Origin: Capra hircus
Lineage: Eukaryota > Chordata > Mammalia > Artiodactyla > Bovidae
Assembly: GCF_001704415.2 (NCBI RefSeq)
Contig: NC_030816.1
Coordinates: 79,563,713-79,627,712 of the forward strand
Length of the DNA stretch: 64,000 bases
Reading direction: 5' to 3'
The translations under genes and the position numbers were made by a program. The first letter of the stretch is position 1. The number at the start of each line of letters is the position of its first letter. Below are positions 1 through 11,683 of this stretch, one piece after another. The notes under the pieces are model-generated. The model was not told where the DNA came from. It ran no database searches and worked only from the letters and a program-made list of their open reading frames with translations.

Positions 1-169
1 ATTCCCTTCTCTCTTTTCCCCTGCTTGCCCTCTCTCCCCCCTGTCTTGATCTCTCTCCACAGTGTGGCGTGCCTTTGCTGTGAGGAAAGTGAAGTGCTGA
101 ATATGTAATCAGTACAAGTCAGCCACTTTGTGTAATTACATGAAAACTGGACTGGAAGTAAGATGAATG

Positions 170-345
170 GTTCTTAGTTCCACCTCTGAGGCTTACAAAC
201 TGGGTGATCTCCTAAAGGTCACTCAACCTCTCGGAACTTCAGTTCTCCCTGAGACTAGATCTATTAAGCAGTATTGTTGTGAAGCATGAATCAAATGATA
301 GAGGTTGGAGTGTTTCATAAACCATAAATGAGCCTTGTCCAAATA
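170..345 (-). repeat. MIR SINE relic, antisense
   Basis: This resembles the complement of the mammalian MIR core: a 'gggtgatctcctaaaggtca' stretch, then 'tcaacctctcggaacttcag', then an AT-rich tail. In MIR these correspond to the 'tgtgaccttgggcaagt' and 'taacctctctgagcctcag' segments. It is heavily diverged, as expected for a family that predates the placental radiation. Boundaries are approximate. Confidence 0.7.
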
Positions 346-2368
346 GCTGCAATAATAATGCAGCTATTAATATATTTATATTGTATTACTATGTTCTATT
401 TTGCATTTAAGTTTTGCCCTGTATTATAATTGCTTTCACAGTTTTCATACCCCTCCTATCAGAATGCTCAGATTTCTTGGGGGAAATCACTGCTTCCTAT
501 TTATCACACACAAACACACACACACACCGCTTAGCACTATGAGTTAAGGTGGTGTAGAGCAATGACTTTTTAAATAGAAATAACTGTATCTAAAAACAAC
601 AAAACAAATCCAGGTCCTGATGGCTTTTATATAGTCAAACTGTATCTTCAGAGAGAAGGCTAAACCATTCCAAAGGTTGGATTGGGAGCCCCAGCTGAAG
701 AGTGGCTCGCAGTCCCGGCTTCATTCTCCCCCACGATTCCTGTCTTCTTGGTCAGTTAATTTCAGCTTCTCCTTCCCTCCTAGAACAGCCCGGTGATGTC
801 CAGGCATGCCAACATTTCTGGTGTATCCATATCTGGGTCCTCTTCTAGCCAAGGCTGATAAAACTTGCACAGTACTAAACACGCAGCAGACTTGATTTCT
901 GTTCCTTTTTAAGTTCTATACATTACACTCTGCTCATGCCATTAAAAAAAAAACAAAAAACAAGAAAGTCACTAGATACTTTTGGAAATGAATTCACTCT
1001 TATTTTGTTCCACACAGCAAAACATATACTTTCTATTTCTTGTGACTGATTTACTAGATTATTGTCTGTCTGCAGGCATTCTGATTTTCAAAATTGCAAT
1101 TTCCATGAACACAAAGACAAAGGAAATCGAGGGAAGAAACTCTGCTGCTGCTTTTGACCTGGGTTACCATAACAGAATGAATATATGCTACTGAAGCTTG
1201 AAACACCTCAGCTTTGAGCACTCATAAAATTCCAATCTCACAGGGTGTAGCAAGTTATGTGCGCCGAGCAGTCAAGGGGTTAAGCAAGCTTTCTGTTTTA
1301 TGGGACCTTAAATCCTAAGCGATGCTCTGTGTTGCACATTACGGTAGCAGCCATGAAAGGATATATATAACTTTTTTTTTTTTTAATTCTTCACATCACT
1401 TGAGTAAGATTTTGAAAGCTTGGTAACATCCCAGGAGCAAGAAAAGCATAAAAGCATTCACCAGACACAGAAGGCAGAGTCGATGTGTTAAGATTAGTCA
1501 CTACTTTGGAAAATATATGTGCATGCACACACACACACACGTGCACAAAGGAAACAATTTCAGAAAGGTTTTAGGCTTGCTTTTATACATAAGAAAAAGT
1601 GAACTCTAGAACACTTGAAAGAATTGTTTTAAATGCCAAGGTTTCTCTGTAACCTAGGAACATAAACACGAAAATACCTGCTTAAGTTGTATTTCTAAAA
1701 ATACAACACGGCCATTGTTTCTTGGTTCATATTCCTTTTTATTATGAAATGTTCATACGGTATAGCTTTAAAATAAAGTCTCCAATTTCAAACATTGATA
1801 AATTCCTGAAAGTCTTACATTCTTTAAGTGTTATGGGTATTAGTTTTTATTTCTTATCCTTTATCATTCATATTAAGATATCATTGTTGAAGGAATAATC
1901 TATGGAAAATACTTTCATATTCTACATTTGAATGCATTCATTTTATGGACTGAAAGATTCTAATAGGATACAAGTGTAAGGAGATGAAATTCATACGGAT
2001 GTTTACGCACAATTCAGTGCCTCTTTTCTTTCGTAAAGGGAAATCAATAACCTACTATGTAGAAATACTTAGAAAATAATAAGAATAGCAAAAACCCTCC
2101 ATCTTATAAGACAGCATATACACATATGACAAATATACATGTTCAGCCTTTCTTCATAATTAGAAACAGTTTTAAATTAGACCCAGGGCTAATGAAAAAA
2201 ATCTTTGGTGTTGGTGGCTCTGTGTTTGATATAACTGAAGCAAACTATTTTAATTAAGTGATTCTAATTAGGCAGAGAAAGTACAAGAACAACATTGTTT
2301 CAAATTCAAGCTGGTGAAAAGTGAGTGCAAAAATAACGGGGCTGTAAAATACAGGTGATAGCACACAG
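346..2368. other. Single-copy AT-rich interval, no gene seen
   Basis: No recognisable young transposon or coding exon is seen. It holds two short (CA)n tracts (503-528 and 1525-1541, the second flanked by a GTGCATGCAC-like palindrome), an A-rich run near 943-961 and a T-run near 1372-1384. The 70-codon ORF at 982-1194 has no family feature I recognise and is probably chance. The part at 1210-1360 has a few CpGs and could be conserved, but that cannot be judged without an alignment. Confidence 0.6.
503..528. repeat. (CA)n microsatellite, imperfect
   Basis: A CA dinucleotide run interrupted by one 'caaa' variant. It is short and imperfect, so probably of low variability. Confidence 0.85.
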
Positions 2369-2379
2369 CTTTAGGACTG

Positions 2380-2658
2380 CTGCTGCTGCTGCTGCTGCTG
2401 AGCCGCTTCCGTCGCGTCCCACTCTGTGTGACCCCAGAGACTGCAGCCCACCAGGCTCCCCCATCCCTGGGATTCTCCAGGCAAGAACACTGGAGTGGGT
2501 TGCCATTTCCTTCTCCAATGCATGAAAGTGAAAAGTGAAAGTGAAGTCGCTCAGTTGTGTCCGACTCTTTGTGACCCCACGGACTGCAGTCCACCAGGCT
2601 TCTTCATCCATGGGATTTTCCAGGCAAGAGTACTGGAGTGGGGTGCCGTCTTCTTCTC
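2380..2658 (-). mobile_element. Bov-A2 SINE, antisense, with 11-bp TSD
   Basis: Two Bov-A monomers in tandem, reading on the minus strand. The plus strand starts with (CTG)n, the complement of the usual (CAG)n tail. A first monomer runs to 'ccatttccttctccaatg', a linker 'gaaagtgaaaagtgaaagtg' follows, then a second monomer. There is no tRNA-like head, as expected of Bov-A2. The element is bounded by an exact direct repeat 'ctttaggactg' at 2369-2379 and 2659-2669. Short serine- or alanine-rich ORFs on the minus strand are translations of this SINE. Confidence 0.95.
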
Positions 2659-2731
2659 CTTTAGGACTGTTATGAGGGATAAACTACAAGTTGCAAATTA
2701 TTGATAGCATAAAACAAGCACTTGATAAAGT

Positions 2732-3039
2732 GGTCTGTTCTGAAGGAGATCAGCCCTGGGATTTCTTTGGAAGGAATGATGCTAAAGCTGAAACTCCAGT
2801 ACTTTGGCCACCTCATGTGAAGAGTTGACTCACTGGAAAAGACTCTGATGCTGGGAGGGATTGGGGGCAGGAGGAGAAGGGGACGACAGAGGATGAGATG
2901 GCTGGATGGCATCACGGACTCGACGGACGTGAGTCTGAGTGAACTCTGGGAGTTGGTGATGGACAGGGAGGCCTGGCGTGCTGCAATTCATGGGATTGCA
3001 AAGAGTTGGACACGACTGAGCGACTGAACTGAACTGAAC
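2732..3039 (+). mobile_element. BovB LINE 3' end, 5'-truncated
   Basis: Sense-strand 3' terminus of BovB, an RTE-clade non-LTR retrotransposon. It starts inside the C-terminal reverse-transcriptase region ('gaaggagatcagccctggg') and continues through 'gctgaaactccagtactttg' and 'gatggctggatggcatcac'. It ends in the typical 'gactgagcgactgaactg' tail. Only the last ~310 bp is present. No convincing target-site duplication was found. With the antisense Bov-A2 just upstream it forms an inverted pair over the shared tail. Confidence 0.93.
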
Positions 3040-3101
3040 CATTGATTTACTTATTGACAAAATGAGGATAATCTCTCTCTCTCATGGGTTTTAGTAGGAT
3101 T

Positions 3102-3316
3102 GACTTCCCTGGTGGCTCAGATGGTAAAGCATCTGTCTATAATGCAGGAGACCTGGGTTTGGGCCCTGGGTTGGGAAGATATCCTGGAGAAGGAAATGGC
3201 AATCCACTCCAGTACTATTGCCTGGAAGATCCCATGGACAGAGGAACCTGGTAGGCTACAATCTATGGGGTCGCAAAGAGTTGGACGCGACTGAGCGACT
3301 TCACTTTCACTTCAGT
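3102..3316 (+). mobile_element. Bov-tA SINE
   Basis: The tRNA-Glu-like head 'gacttccctggtggctcag' is followed by a pol III B-box-like region, degraded here to 'gggtttgggccctg'. The Bov-A body then runs to 'gactgagcgacttcacttt'. It is full length in the sense orientation. A short (CT)n lies just upstream at 3071-3082. The TSD is not clear. Confidence 0.93.
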
Positions 3317-3324
3317 GATATGAG

Positions 3325-3990
3325 TGATATGTTTTTCCTGCGTTTACTTAAATATGATTTTTCACCTTTAATTTATTGATATTAATGTGATGAATTACAC
3401 TAATCAATAGATTTGCCCATATTAACCCAAACCTTCATTCCTAGTATAAAATCAATTTGAATATGTTGAATTACCTTTTTATACATTGGTAGATATGTTT
3501 TGCTTGTATTTTGCTTAGAATCTTTACAGCTCTATATATGAATTAATTTAGCCTTTGGTTTTCTTTCTCATATTGTATGTTTTCTTGCTATTTAATGAAA
3601 AATATTGGGGAGTTTCTACTGTTGTTTATTATATGGAAGTTTATTGAAACCTAGAATGACTTGCTTCTTAATTATATTGTAGATGAATTTTAACTATTCA
3701 ACTTGTTATTTGATATTTTAAGATTTTTTTCATTTTTCTTGAGACAGTGTTGCTAAATTAATAACATTGTTAATGATCTCCTTTCAATAGCATTTGCCTT
3801 GTATAAGTTTTTCATCCTTATATTTTCAACTTTTCTGTGTCTTAATGTTTTGAATGTTTATCTTATAAACAGGATACAGTTGGAGAGCCATGTATATGTT
3901 TATATATACATCTATTTCTAAAATTTTTTGTGTCTAACAACCAAACTCTCATTACGCTGATTATTAGTGCTGTATTTGTATTTATTTCTA
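3325..3990 (-). mobile_element. Old L1 ORF2 fragment, antisense
   Basis: The AT-rich text 'gtgatgaattacactaatca ... ccttcattcctagtataaaatc' matches the general pattern of reverse-complemented mammalian L1 ORF2 in the reverse-transcriptase region. Similarity is clearest over 3325-3580 and fades to the right. The reading frame is destroyed. I infer an L1M-age copy; the subfamily cannot be assigned by eye. Confidence 0.6.
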
Positions 3991-4011
3991 GAACGCTATT
4001 TCATGTTTTCA

Positions 4012-4206
4012 GTTAAGTGAAAGTTTCTCAGTCGTGTCTGACTCTTTGCGACCCCATGGACTATACAGTCCACGGAATTCTTCAGGCCAGAATACTGGAG
4101 TGGGTAGCTGTTCCTTTCTCCAGGGGATCTTCCCAACCCAGGAATCAAACCGGGGTCTCCTGCATTGCAGGCAGATTCTTTTACCAGCTGAGCTACCAGG
4201 GAAGCT
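4012..4206 (-). mobile_element. Bov-tA SINE, antisense
   Basis: Complement of Bov-tA. The Bov-A end 'agtgaaagtttctcagtcg' comes first and the complemented tRNA head 'ccagctgagctaccagggaa' last. It is inserted into old L1-like sequence. The flanks 'ctatttcatgtttt' and 'ctattttgtgcttt' could be a decayed target-site duplication. Confidence 0.93.
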
Positions 4207-4209
4207 CCT

Positions 4210-5830
4210 ATTTTGTGCTTTACCATTGTCTTTTTCTTTCTTTTCTTTTTCCATTCATGATTGGTTGAATTTCTTACAATTGATCATATTATTACTCTTG
4301 TTTCAATTTCTATATGTCATACTCTTAAAATTTTTATAACTCATAGCTATGCTAACAAAATCGAAACTTAATCAGAATATGTTTACCTGTCCCCGGAGTA
4401 ATACATGAAGTTTACATTGCTTTAACTTTCCCACCTCACCTATACTGTATTTAGTTTCACATTAGACAGCTATGTATTGTAACTATGTTTGTAACTTCAC
4501 AAATTAGATATTTCATATAAATGCATATATATTCGAATTCACATACATGTTTACCAATCTGCTTTCCATTCTTTTGTGTATCACATCATCCTTCTGAAAT
4601 CTTTTCCCTACTTCCTTTAGAAGTTTCTGTAGAGAATGCTATTACTTTGTTGTTTAAACTTGTTTTTATTTCAACCTTGCTCTTTAAGGGAAGCTTTGCA
4701 ATCTAAGTTGACTTTATTTTTCTGTTACAATTTGATGGAATCCTATTGCCTTTTGGTTTCCATTGTTTCTGTTTAGAAAAATAATCTTTGCCATTATTTT
4801 ACATGCAATCTATTCTTTTTCACTACTCTTCAGAATTTTTTGCCTTTCGTCTTCTTCCACTTTATTTTAATATAACTAGATTTATTTTTATTTATCCTGC
4901 TTGATAGTTATTGAGCTTGAAGAATAACACATTTAGCCTTTTATCAATTATACAAGATTCTCAGCTATTTTTCTTTGAATATTGCCTTTCTTTATCTCTG
5001 TCTCTTTTTTCTGAATCTGAGGATACATTTTAGACCTCCTCATTCTTTATGAGTCTTATTCTCTCGTCCCTGTTTTCCATCTGGATTGTCTATGCCACAA
5101 TATGTTGAATCATGCCTTCAGCTCCATCTTCCAGCTCACTAGCTATCTTTTCAGCAGGATCTAGAATAGTTTAAAAATTAGTAGGTGCTTTAATTTCAAC
5201 TTTTATATCTTCAAAATTAAAAAAGTATATATAAATTGTAGTTTGTATTATCCTATTTTAATGTTATTTTTCATTTATAGTATAATATTTCCACCTTATT
5301 ATATTATTTTTATTAATATTTTATTTCTCAAAATGTTACGTGGCTAGTTTTCAAATCTTTTTGGTTAAATGTATGACTTCTTCTTTTGTCACATTTCAAA
5401 TTCTGTCATATTTATTAAAGCATATTATATCTGTTTTATGTTCTGTGTCTGATAATTCCAATATCTGACATCTCTTCATATTTTAATCCACTGTTGAGTT
5501 TCTCCTGACTCTTGGTTATATGCCTTTGTCTTTCATGCGTGCTGTAATTTCTAAAATAATACACTGTTTTCATTAGGATTTTATTTATGGGAACTATTTG
5601 AAGCTTGACTGGAGAAGACGTTCCTTCCAACAGGCTTTGTGTTTGTATTTTCAAGGCGTCTGGGGCAACATCAGCTCTGGGCATCTTCAGCTACTTTTAA
5701 GCTCCAGGTTTTTATCTCATTAACCAGTTCAAGTTGGTTAACACCTTTTGGAGCAAGGGACCAACTTGGCGGTGAAGAGGTTTGGGGGAGGGGACTGTTG
5801 GCTCTTTCTCCAAACCCTAGTTATGCTTTA
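4210..5830 (-). mobile_element. Old L1-family sequence, antisense
   Basis: Several stretches follow the order of a known ancient mammalian L1-associated sequence in antisense. They are 'ttccattgtttctgtttaga', 'atttttatttatcctgcttg', 'cttccagctcactagctatc' and 'gtctgataattccaatatct', followed by text around 'cttggttatatgcctttgtc'. Divergence is high and no frame survives. It may belong to the same element as 3325-3990, split by the Bov-tA. The part at 4210-4550 is assigned mainly by position. Low GC throughout. Confidence 0.5.
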
Positions 5831-5866
5831 TTCAAATAGTTTCTAAAAGCATTGGAATTTGAAATC

Positions 5867-5883
5867 TTTTTTTTTTTTTTTTT
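5867..5883. repeat. T17 homopolymer
   Basis: Seventeen consecutive T. It could be the complemented poly(A) of an unrecognised element. No element boundary is identified next to it. Confidence 0.9.
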
Positions 5884-6689
5884 ACTGCAACAGTTATAAT
5901 TTTATCCAGAAATTTTCCATCATTTTCTTTTATTTTTCTTTCTTACCGCTCCCAATATTACCCTGTACCCTAAGGTGCAGGTTATCTTATCATGATATCC
6001 ACACAATATCCTATCTTATAGGATAGATAATATCCCATTATTTTGTACAATATCCTATCACATCAGGATATTGTAGAAAAGCATCTTGCAGGGTGTTTAG
6101 GGCTACCTTCCTTATTCATCCATTGGAAAGCTCCTTCATCATCCCAGACTGTGAGGCACTCTCTCCTCTTCCAGGGCCAGGACCACGGATCCCTCTTCCC
6201 ACACTGATGCCCTTCCTCCAGCTCTTTTGGGCCAAATACACACATTCTTTCTTTACATCTGCCAACAACTGCAAGTGTCTATAGTCAGGGACCATGCCTT
6301 TCTAGCTGTATATCCTTCATCATCGTTACAACACTGGATAAAGTAAGTATTTAGGGAAAACGTGTTGATTGATTGGTGGTTCCTCTCCGCCAAGCTTTGG
6401 GTCATGCTGTGAATGTGCCTCATCTTGCATGGTTCCTTATTTGACTTGCTAACTTGACCTTTCTTCCAGCAGGGAGCCTGTACTTCTTCCCTGTTCCCAA
6501 TTCCTGTTTTTCTAACCCTCTTCTACTATGTTTTCAATGTCATCCCTTTCAGAACAACACGGTCTTTGGGGCAGCAAGTATTTCCGTCATAAATACCCAT
6601 GAAATTTGACATAGTGACTTAGTGACTGAATAACAGCAACAAAGTATTTTCTTTCTTTCTTTTCTTCTCACGCCTCTGGCTCTGCCTTG
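5884..6689. other. Single-copy interval with small palindromes
   Basis: No gene or family repeat is recognised. Near 6004-6075 the motif 'caatatcctatc' recurs and forms inverted repeats (listed separately). A T/C-rich run lies at 6645-6670. The 63-codon ORF at 6093-6284 has no recognised domain. Confidence 0.6.
6046..6075. repeat. 11-bp perfect inverted repeat
   Basis: 'tacaatatcct' at 6046-6056 is followed, after an 8-nt spacer, by its exact complement 'aggatattgta' at 6065-6075. Two further related copies of 'aatatcc' lie at 6005-6011 and 6029-6035, so the block is a small cluster of the same motif in both orientations. Confidence 0.85.
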
Positions 6690-7794
6690 TTGTTGTTCAG
6701 TTGCTCAGTTGTGTCTGACTCTTTGCAACTCCATGAACTGCAACAAGCCAAGCTTCCCTGTCCTTCACCATCTTCTGGAGCTTGCTCAAACTCATGTCCA
6801 TTGAATCGGTGATGCCATCCAACCATCTCATTTTCTGTTGTCCCCTTCTCCTCCTGCTTTCAGTGTTTCCCAGCATCAAGGTCTTTTCTAATGAGCCGGT
6901 TCTTTGCATCAAGTGGCCAAAGTATTGGAGTTTCAGCTTCAGCATCAGTCCTTCCAATGAATATTCAGAACTGATTTCCTTTAGGATTGACTGGTTTGAT
7001 CTCCTTGCAGTCCAAGGGACTCTCAAGAGTCTTCTCCAATACCCCAGTTCAAAAGCATCAATTCTTCGGAGCTCAGCTTTCTTCATGATCCAACTCTCAC
7101 ATCCATACGTGACTACTGGAAAAAACATAGCCTTGACTAGATGGACCTTTGTTGGCAAAGTAATGTCTCTGCTTTTTAATATTCTATCTAGGTTTGTCAG
7201 AGCTTTTCTTCTAAGATAAATGTCTTTTAATTTCATGACAGCTGTTGCCATCTGCAGTGATTTTGGAGCCCCCCAAAATACAATCTGTCACTGTTTCCAT
7301 TGTTTCCCCATCTATTTGCCATGAAGTGATGGGACTGGATGCCATGATCTTAGTTTTTTGAATGTTGAGTTTTAAGCCAACTTTTTCACTCTCTTCTGTC
7401 ACTTTCATCCAGGGGCTCTTCAATTCCTTTTTGCTTTCTGCCGTAAGAATGGTGTCATCTACATATCTGAGGTTATTGATATTTCTCTTGGTGATCTTGA
7501 TTCCAGCTTGTGCTTCATCCAGCCTGGCATTTTGCATGATGTGCTCTGCATATAAGTGAAATAAGCCAGGTGACAACGTACAGCCTGGATGTACTCCTTT
7601 CTCAATTTTGAACCAGTCCATTGTTCCTTGTCCCATTCTAAGTGTTGTTTTTTGACCTGCATTCAGGTTTCTCAGGAGGCAGGTCAGGTGGTCTGGTATT
7701 CCCATCTCTTTAAGAATTTTCCACAGTTTGTTGTGATCCACGCAGTCAAAGGCTTTGGCATAGTCAGTGAAGCAGAAGTGGATGCTTTTCTGGA
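6690..7794 (-). mobile_element. BovB LINE, 5'-truncated, ~1.1 kb, antisense
   Basis: Minus-strand BovB covering the 3' third: RT palm motifs, thumb/C-terminal part and the 3' terminus. The plus strand begins with the complemented tail 'gttgttgttcagttgctcag'. It leaves the BovB pattern at 'gatgcttttctggaa', where other copies continue into 'ctcttttgcttttttgatga'. No clear target-site duplication is visible. Confidence 0.95.
6697..7741 (-). pseudogene. BovB reverse transcriptase fragment (broken)
   Basis: Two overlapping minus-strand frames carry the C-terminal part of the BovB polymerase. The upstream piece (7211-7741) has the motif-B-like 'GVHPGCTLSPGLFHLYAEHI' and the catalytic-loop motif as YVDD, where other RTE copies have YADD. 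The downstream piece (6697-7251) has 'LPTKVHLVKAMFFPVVTYG' followed by 'RRLLRVPWTARRSNQS'. The frame shift between them, the missing N-terminal endonuclease and the missing start show that the copy is dead. About 350 of the roughly 1000 residues of an intact BovB protein remain. Confidence 0.92.
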
Positions 7795-8568
7795 AGCCAC
7801 CTCCCAGTTTTCCTAGGTTGTGTCTTGTCCATATGAAGTCCCGTTGTTGCTTTTTCCCTACGTTAACTTACTTCTGGCTAGGACTTTGAATCTTCCTTGA
7901 TAGCTTGCTTTGTATCTCAATATCCATCTATTGTCTGAATTTACTTGTTTCTGTGATTCATGGAGCATTCATACGGGTTGTTACTTATCAAAGACCACTT
8001 ATCACCAATCTGGTTACTAAAAGTTTTAGAACAGTCAAGGAAAGGAAATAAAGATGCAATAGTTACAATAATGGAGACAGATAACTCTTTGCTTCTTTAT
8101 CTTGAGTTGACAGAGTCAATATTCCAGTGCTTGATCAACAGCTATGAATGCATCTGGTAACTGGTGTTATGAACGTTTTAAAGGTATGGCTATAACTAGG
8201 AACATTAATTTTTAGGGAATATATATTTCCCTAAATATGTATTCAAATATATATAGATTCAAATAATGCCCACCATCTCCATAAGCCTTATACATCTCCA
8301 CAGTGTTAGCTCATTTTTATTTGTCTAAGTTGTTTGTAGGATACAACAAACTGTATAATGTAAGAAAAGTTATAATAGTGCCACTAAAATTGATTTTCAT
8401 GTATTGTCAGGATTAGCCAAGAAGTCATCAAAATCATATTTTAATCCTCAAATCTCTAAAAAATGCCATGCAACATAATTTTCACCTCTTCTCAGATTGG
8501 AGGGATTTCTGGAAGCACCATCTATGAATTCTTAATATTTAACAGAGTGGGGTCAGGGCCGTTGTGGT
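7795..8568. other. Single-copy AT-rich interval
   Basis: No gene or recognised repeat. A 66-codon ORF at 7960-8160 shows no recognised feature. A short self-complementary AT run lies near 8214-8262 ('agggaatatatatttccct'). Confidence 0.6.
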
Positions 8569-8770
8569 TTTTCAGTCACCAAGTCATGTCTGACTCTTTT
8601 TTGACTCCATAGGCTATAGCCCACCAGGTTCCTCTGTCTATGGGATTTCCCAGGCAAGAATACTGAAGGAAGAATATTTCCTTCTCCAGGGGATCTTCCT
8701 GAGCCAGGGATCAAACTCACGTCTCCTGCTTGGCGGCAGATTCTTTACCAATGAGCCACTAGGAAAGCTC
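8569..8770 (-). mobile_element. Bov-tA SINE, antisense
   Basis: Complemented Bov-A body ('ttcagtcaccaagtcatgtc') followed by the complemented tRNA head ('tttaccaatgagccactagg'). It has many substitutions, so this is an older copy. Confidence 0.92.
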
Positions 8771-9764
8771 AGGATCAGCGCAGAGGGAGCAAACATTGAC
8801 AGAAATATACTTTCTACAGATGGAATTTGGCAGGATTGGAGCACAATCAATATGAAACCTCCAATCTCATATTTATTATTACACAGAAAACACAATAACA
8901 AACTTTTTTAGCAGCAAAGAAACATATTAAAATCAATATTAAGCACAAGCATGCATAGGTCCAAAGAAGACACCAGATGAAAACCCTGTGGAGATCAATA
9001 AGTACAAAAAATTTCACATATTTGCTTTGTGAGACTGCAGCTAAATGAAGAAATTCATATGCCTGACACTGACAATGTGCAAGATTCTCTAATTAAAAAT
9101 GTCCAGTTTTGTGTACCTGTTATGCTGTTGGGCTTGTAGCAAACTCTCTCTGCCCATTATTGGCATTTGCTCATGTTGGAGACTCAGATACACCTAGTTA
9201 GTATGACTTGTGTTACTTTCAGCCTGGGTGTAGAAACAGGACAAGGTGTGGATTGGCAATGGTGAAAGCTTTGAAAGACAGAATACAGAGGGTGGTGGGC
9301 TTGGGTGTATATCTTTACGGGTGACATTTCAAATGTGTCACTCAGGGGGAAAAGTAGAGAAACATAATTTTATTTTTATGTTTACAGAATTTATTTCTCC
9401 CCTGAATAATAGAATTAATACATTTTTTCCTCAATATTTTTCAGACTTGTTACCTAGTCTCCACATCTCTTAACCAGAAGTAGACTTATGTATCTGATAA
9501 CAAATTCAGCCTAGGTGCGTTTATTTGGGGTTGAGTCTCCACCAGAGAACAACTTTGCATTGAGTTATGTTTGCGCATTTCAACAAAGTTTTGTCTGTCA
9601 CCACATGGAGCACTTCCAACACCTCTTTGCATGATGATTAGGCTCCCAAGGCAGGCCATCAGACCAGGGACCTCTCCTCTGCTTTGTTGCTTTAGCAAAA
9701 TGTTAAAGTCATGCTGACAACTTCTCTATATAATTAACCATCTTTCTAGAGGCTGCAGTGATGC
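8771..9764. other. Single-copy interval, no gene seen
   Basis: No recognised repeat. ORFs at 9246-9473 (75 codons, plus) and 9486-9698 (70 codons, minus) have no recognisable domain or splice context. Confidence 0.6.
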
Positions 9765-9945
9765 ATCTGTACCACTTATTAGCCAGGAGATCAAGATAGG
9801 CCATTCAACCTCAATGACTGTGTTTCCTAATTTGTGAGATATATATAATACCTGAACTGCACATCTCACAGGCTGTAACAATCAAATAAAACAATAGGTA
9901 TTAAAGTACTTTTGAAAACTTCTATACGTTATACAAATGTATGGC
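9765..9945 (-). repeat. MIR relic, antisense
   Basis: Order of segments as in complemented MIR: 'accacttattagccagg', 'caacctcaatgactgtgttt', 'cctaatttgtgagatatata', then 'cacatctcacaggctg' and a tail with 'attaaagtacttttgaaaac'. Strongly diverged. Confidence 0.65.
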
Positions 9946-11329
9946 GTCATTCAGTATGGAACCTGCAATATGAAATTCCATGGGTAAGACTGTAGTGTTT
10001 GTAGTAGAGGCAGTAAGGCAAAATGTGCATCAAAATCCAGGTCCTATTCAGGGGCTGCAGAACCACAGTGAGTTACATCAAGCTCCAAGGCAGACAGTCA
10101 TCCAGGGTGCATTTTATCAGTGTTAGATCCTCTTTGTGCTTTTCGTGTCTTTTTTGGGTCCTTGACCTCATGTACCTGAAAAATGTCCTCCCGAGGAGTG
10201 TTTAAAAAGATGCTGTGGCCCTTTGACTCTCAGCATTGCTTGATGAGTGAATCTGGACGAACCACTTTAATCTAGCCAGAGATAAATGTAATATCATTTA
10301 AATATGCACAATTAGAAAAAATTGTTAAACACATTTTCAGATCATGTTGAAATATATTCATAATTTGACAAGGATGTGTGAATCTAGGTTCTGATGTTCA
10401 GAAGTATAAATAAAGCAATTTGCAGCCCACATTGTAAAAACTAGAGCTTTGCACACACCCCTCCCCACCCCCACCCCCACTGGAAAACTGTCCTTTGTCT
10501 TTCACCATCACTGTAATTAACAAGTTCCTATTCATTAAACAATGAAACAGACAATTAAATAGTAATAATAGTACTTTAATTATGAAGGTATTGTTATCCG
10601 CATAGAATGTGGGAAGGGAGAATACTTTAGCTGCTTTAAAATGTCTGCTTGTCTGCTTTTTATTGAAGAAGAAAGTGTTCATATTTTCAGAGCCTCTAAC
10701 AGACAAAGGGTAGAATCTATAGCCTCATAAGACCATTTCTGATAAACAGAAGTTTCATTTATTAATAGAGTAAGCATTGATTAAGACATGTGAATGCTTA
10801 ATAAGCATCCTTGGTATTCTTTCAAGAGGCATCTCTAGCAGTCCTAAGAATCATCGTCAAATATTTTTAGATACAAGGATGCATGATTAAGATGAAATCT
10901 GGTACACAATGACTTTCAGAGTTTGTTAAGCACCGCGATGCTGGGGTTAAATCCAATTTAAACTATACTTTCACTTGCATTCTCTGTTCTCTTTTGGGTT
11001 GACAGTGATTTTAAGAATAGGTATTTTATGTTGCTAGACAGTAGAATAAATTATCCTATCTCTTGTTATACGAAAGCAAGGTGAATCTCCACAATATGTT
11101 TTGTCCTTAAAATTAGTAACAATTTCCTACTTTGGGGATTTTTATTTCTCAGGAAAGAGCTTCAGAGAGAAACAATTTTCTCATTTATCACAGTCACCTT
11201 TCATCCTGTAAAATCTTAGGACATGGACAGGTTTGGTAATTAGAAAAGAGTGCTTCCTTCCTGTTTCATAATTAAATATAAACTTGCATTTAATAAATGT
11301 TATGTATTCACTTACGACCAGGGTGATAT
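9946..11329. other. Single-copy interval with a C-rich tract
   Basis: No gene or clear repeat. It contains the C-run tract at 10458-10478 described separately. The 102-codon minus ORF at 10398-10706 runs through that tract ('SSGGGGGEG') and looks like a low-complexity artefact. Confidence 0.6.
10458..10478 (-). other. Potential G-quadruplex (minus) / i-motif (plus)
   Basis: Four C-runs of 4, 4, 5 and 5 are separated by single bases (T, A, A). The minus strand therefore has four G-runs with 1-nt loops, the arrangement that favours a stable parallel quadruplex. It lies outside any recognised transposon. Confidence 0.8.
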
Positions 11330-11525
11330 TGTATGACTATTATATCTAGATTTGAATCTATGCTTTGCTACTTAGAAGCTCTGTGTGTGTTATTTGCTCA
11401 CCTCTGAACCTCTGTTGAGTCATCTGAAAATGTACTGTAGAGTTACATTATAGGCTATGATGATTAAATGATCATTATATATAAAAAACTTAGCTTGGAG
11501 CCAGGCTTAGTGAATGTTTAAATAC
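11330..11525 (-). repeat. MIR relic, antisense
   Basis: Complemented MIR order: 'gatttgaatctatgctttgc', 'tacttagaagctctgtgtgt', 'ctctgaacctctgttgagtc', then 'gatgattaaatgatcat' and the tail 'ggagccaggcttagtgaatg'. This is one of the better-preserved MIRs here. Confidence 0.78.
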
Positions 11526-11683
11526 CTCACTTTTCATTATTATTGTATATTTCTCAACCTTTAGGCATACCTCGAGGGACAATGAACCATAGAAACTCTC
11601 TAGAAAATATAAAAAAAATCAGCTATTCTGTTTTGTGGGGATTTTTTTCCTGAAATCAGTTGCACTTTGGCTCTTTAATTCTC

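Noticed and set aside
2268..2611. Overlapping minus ORFs with serine or alanine runs
   Set aside because: They lie on the antisense Bov-A2 and its (CTG)n end.
2700..3060. Target-site duplication for the BovB at 2732-3039
   Set aside because: 'attgat' occurs on both sides but is not adjacent to the element's left edge, so I did not call it.
6782..7219. 145-codon plus ORF
   Set aside because: It is antisense to the BovB reverse-transcriptase fragment on the minus strand.
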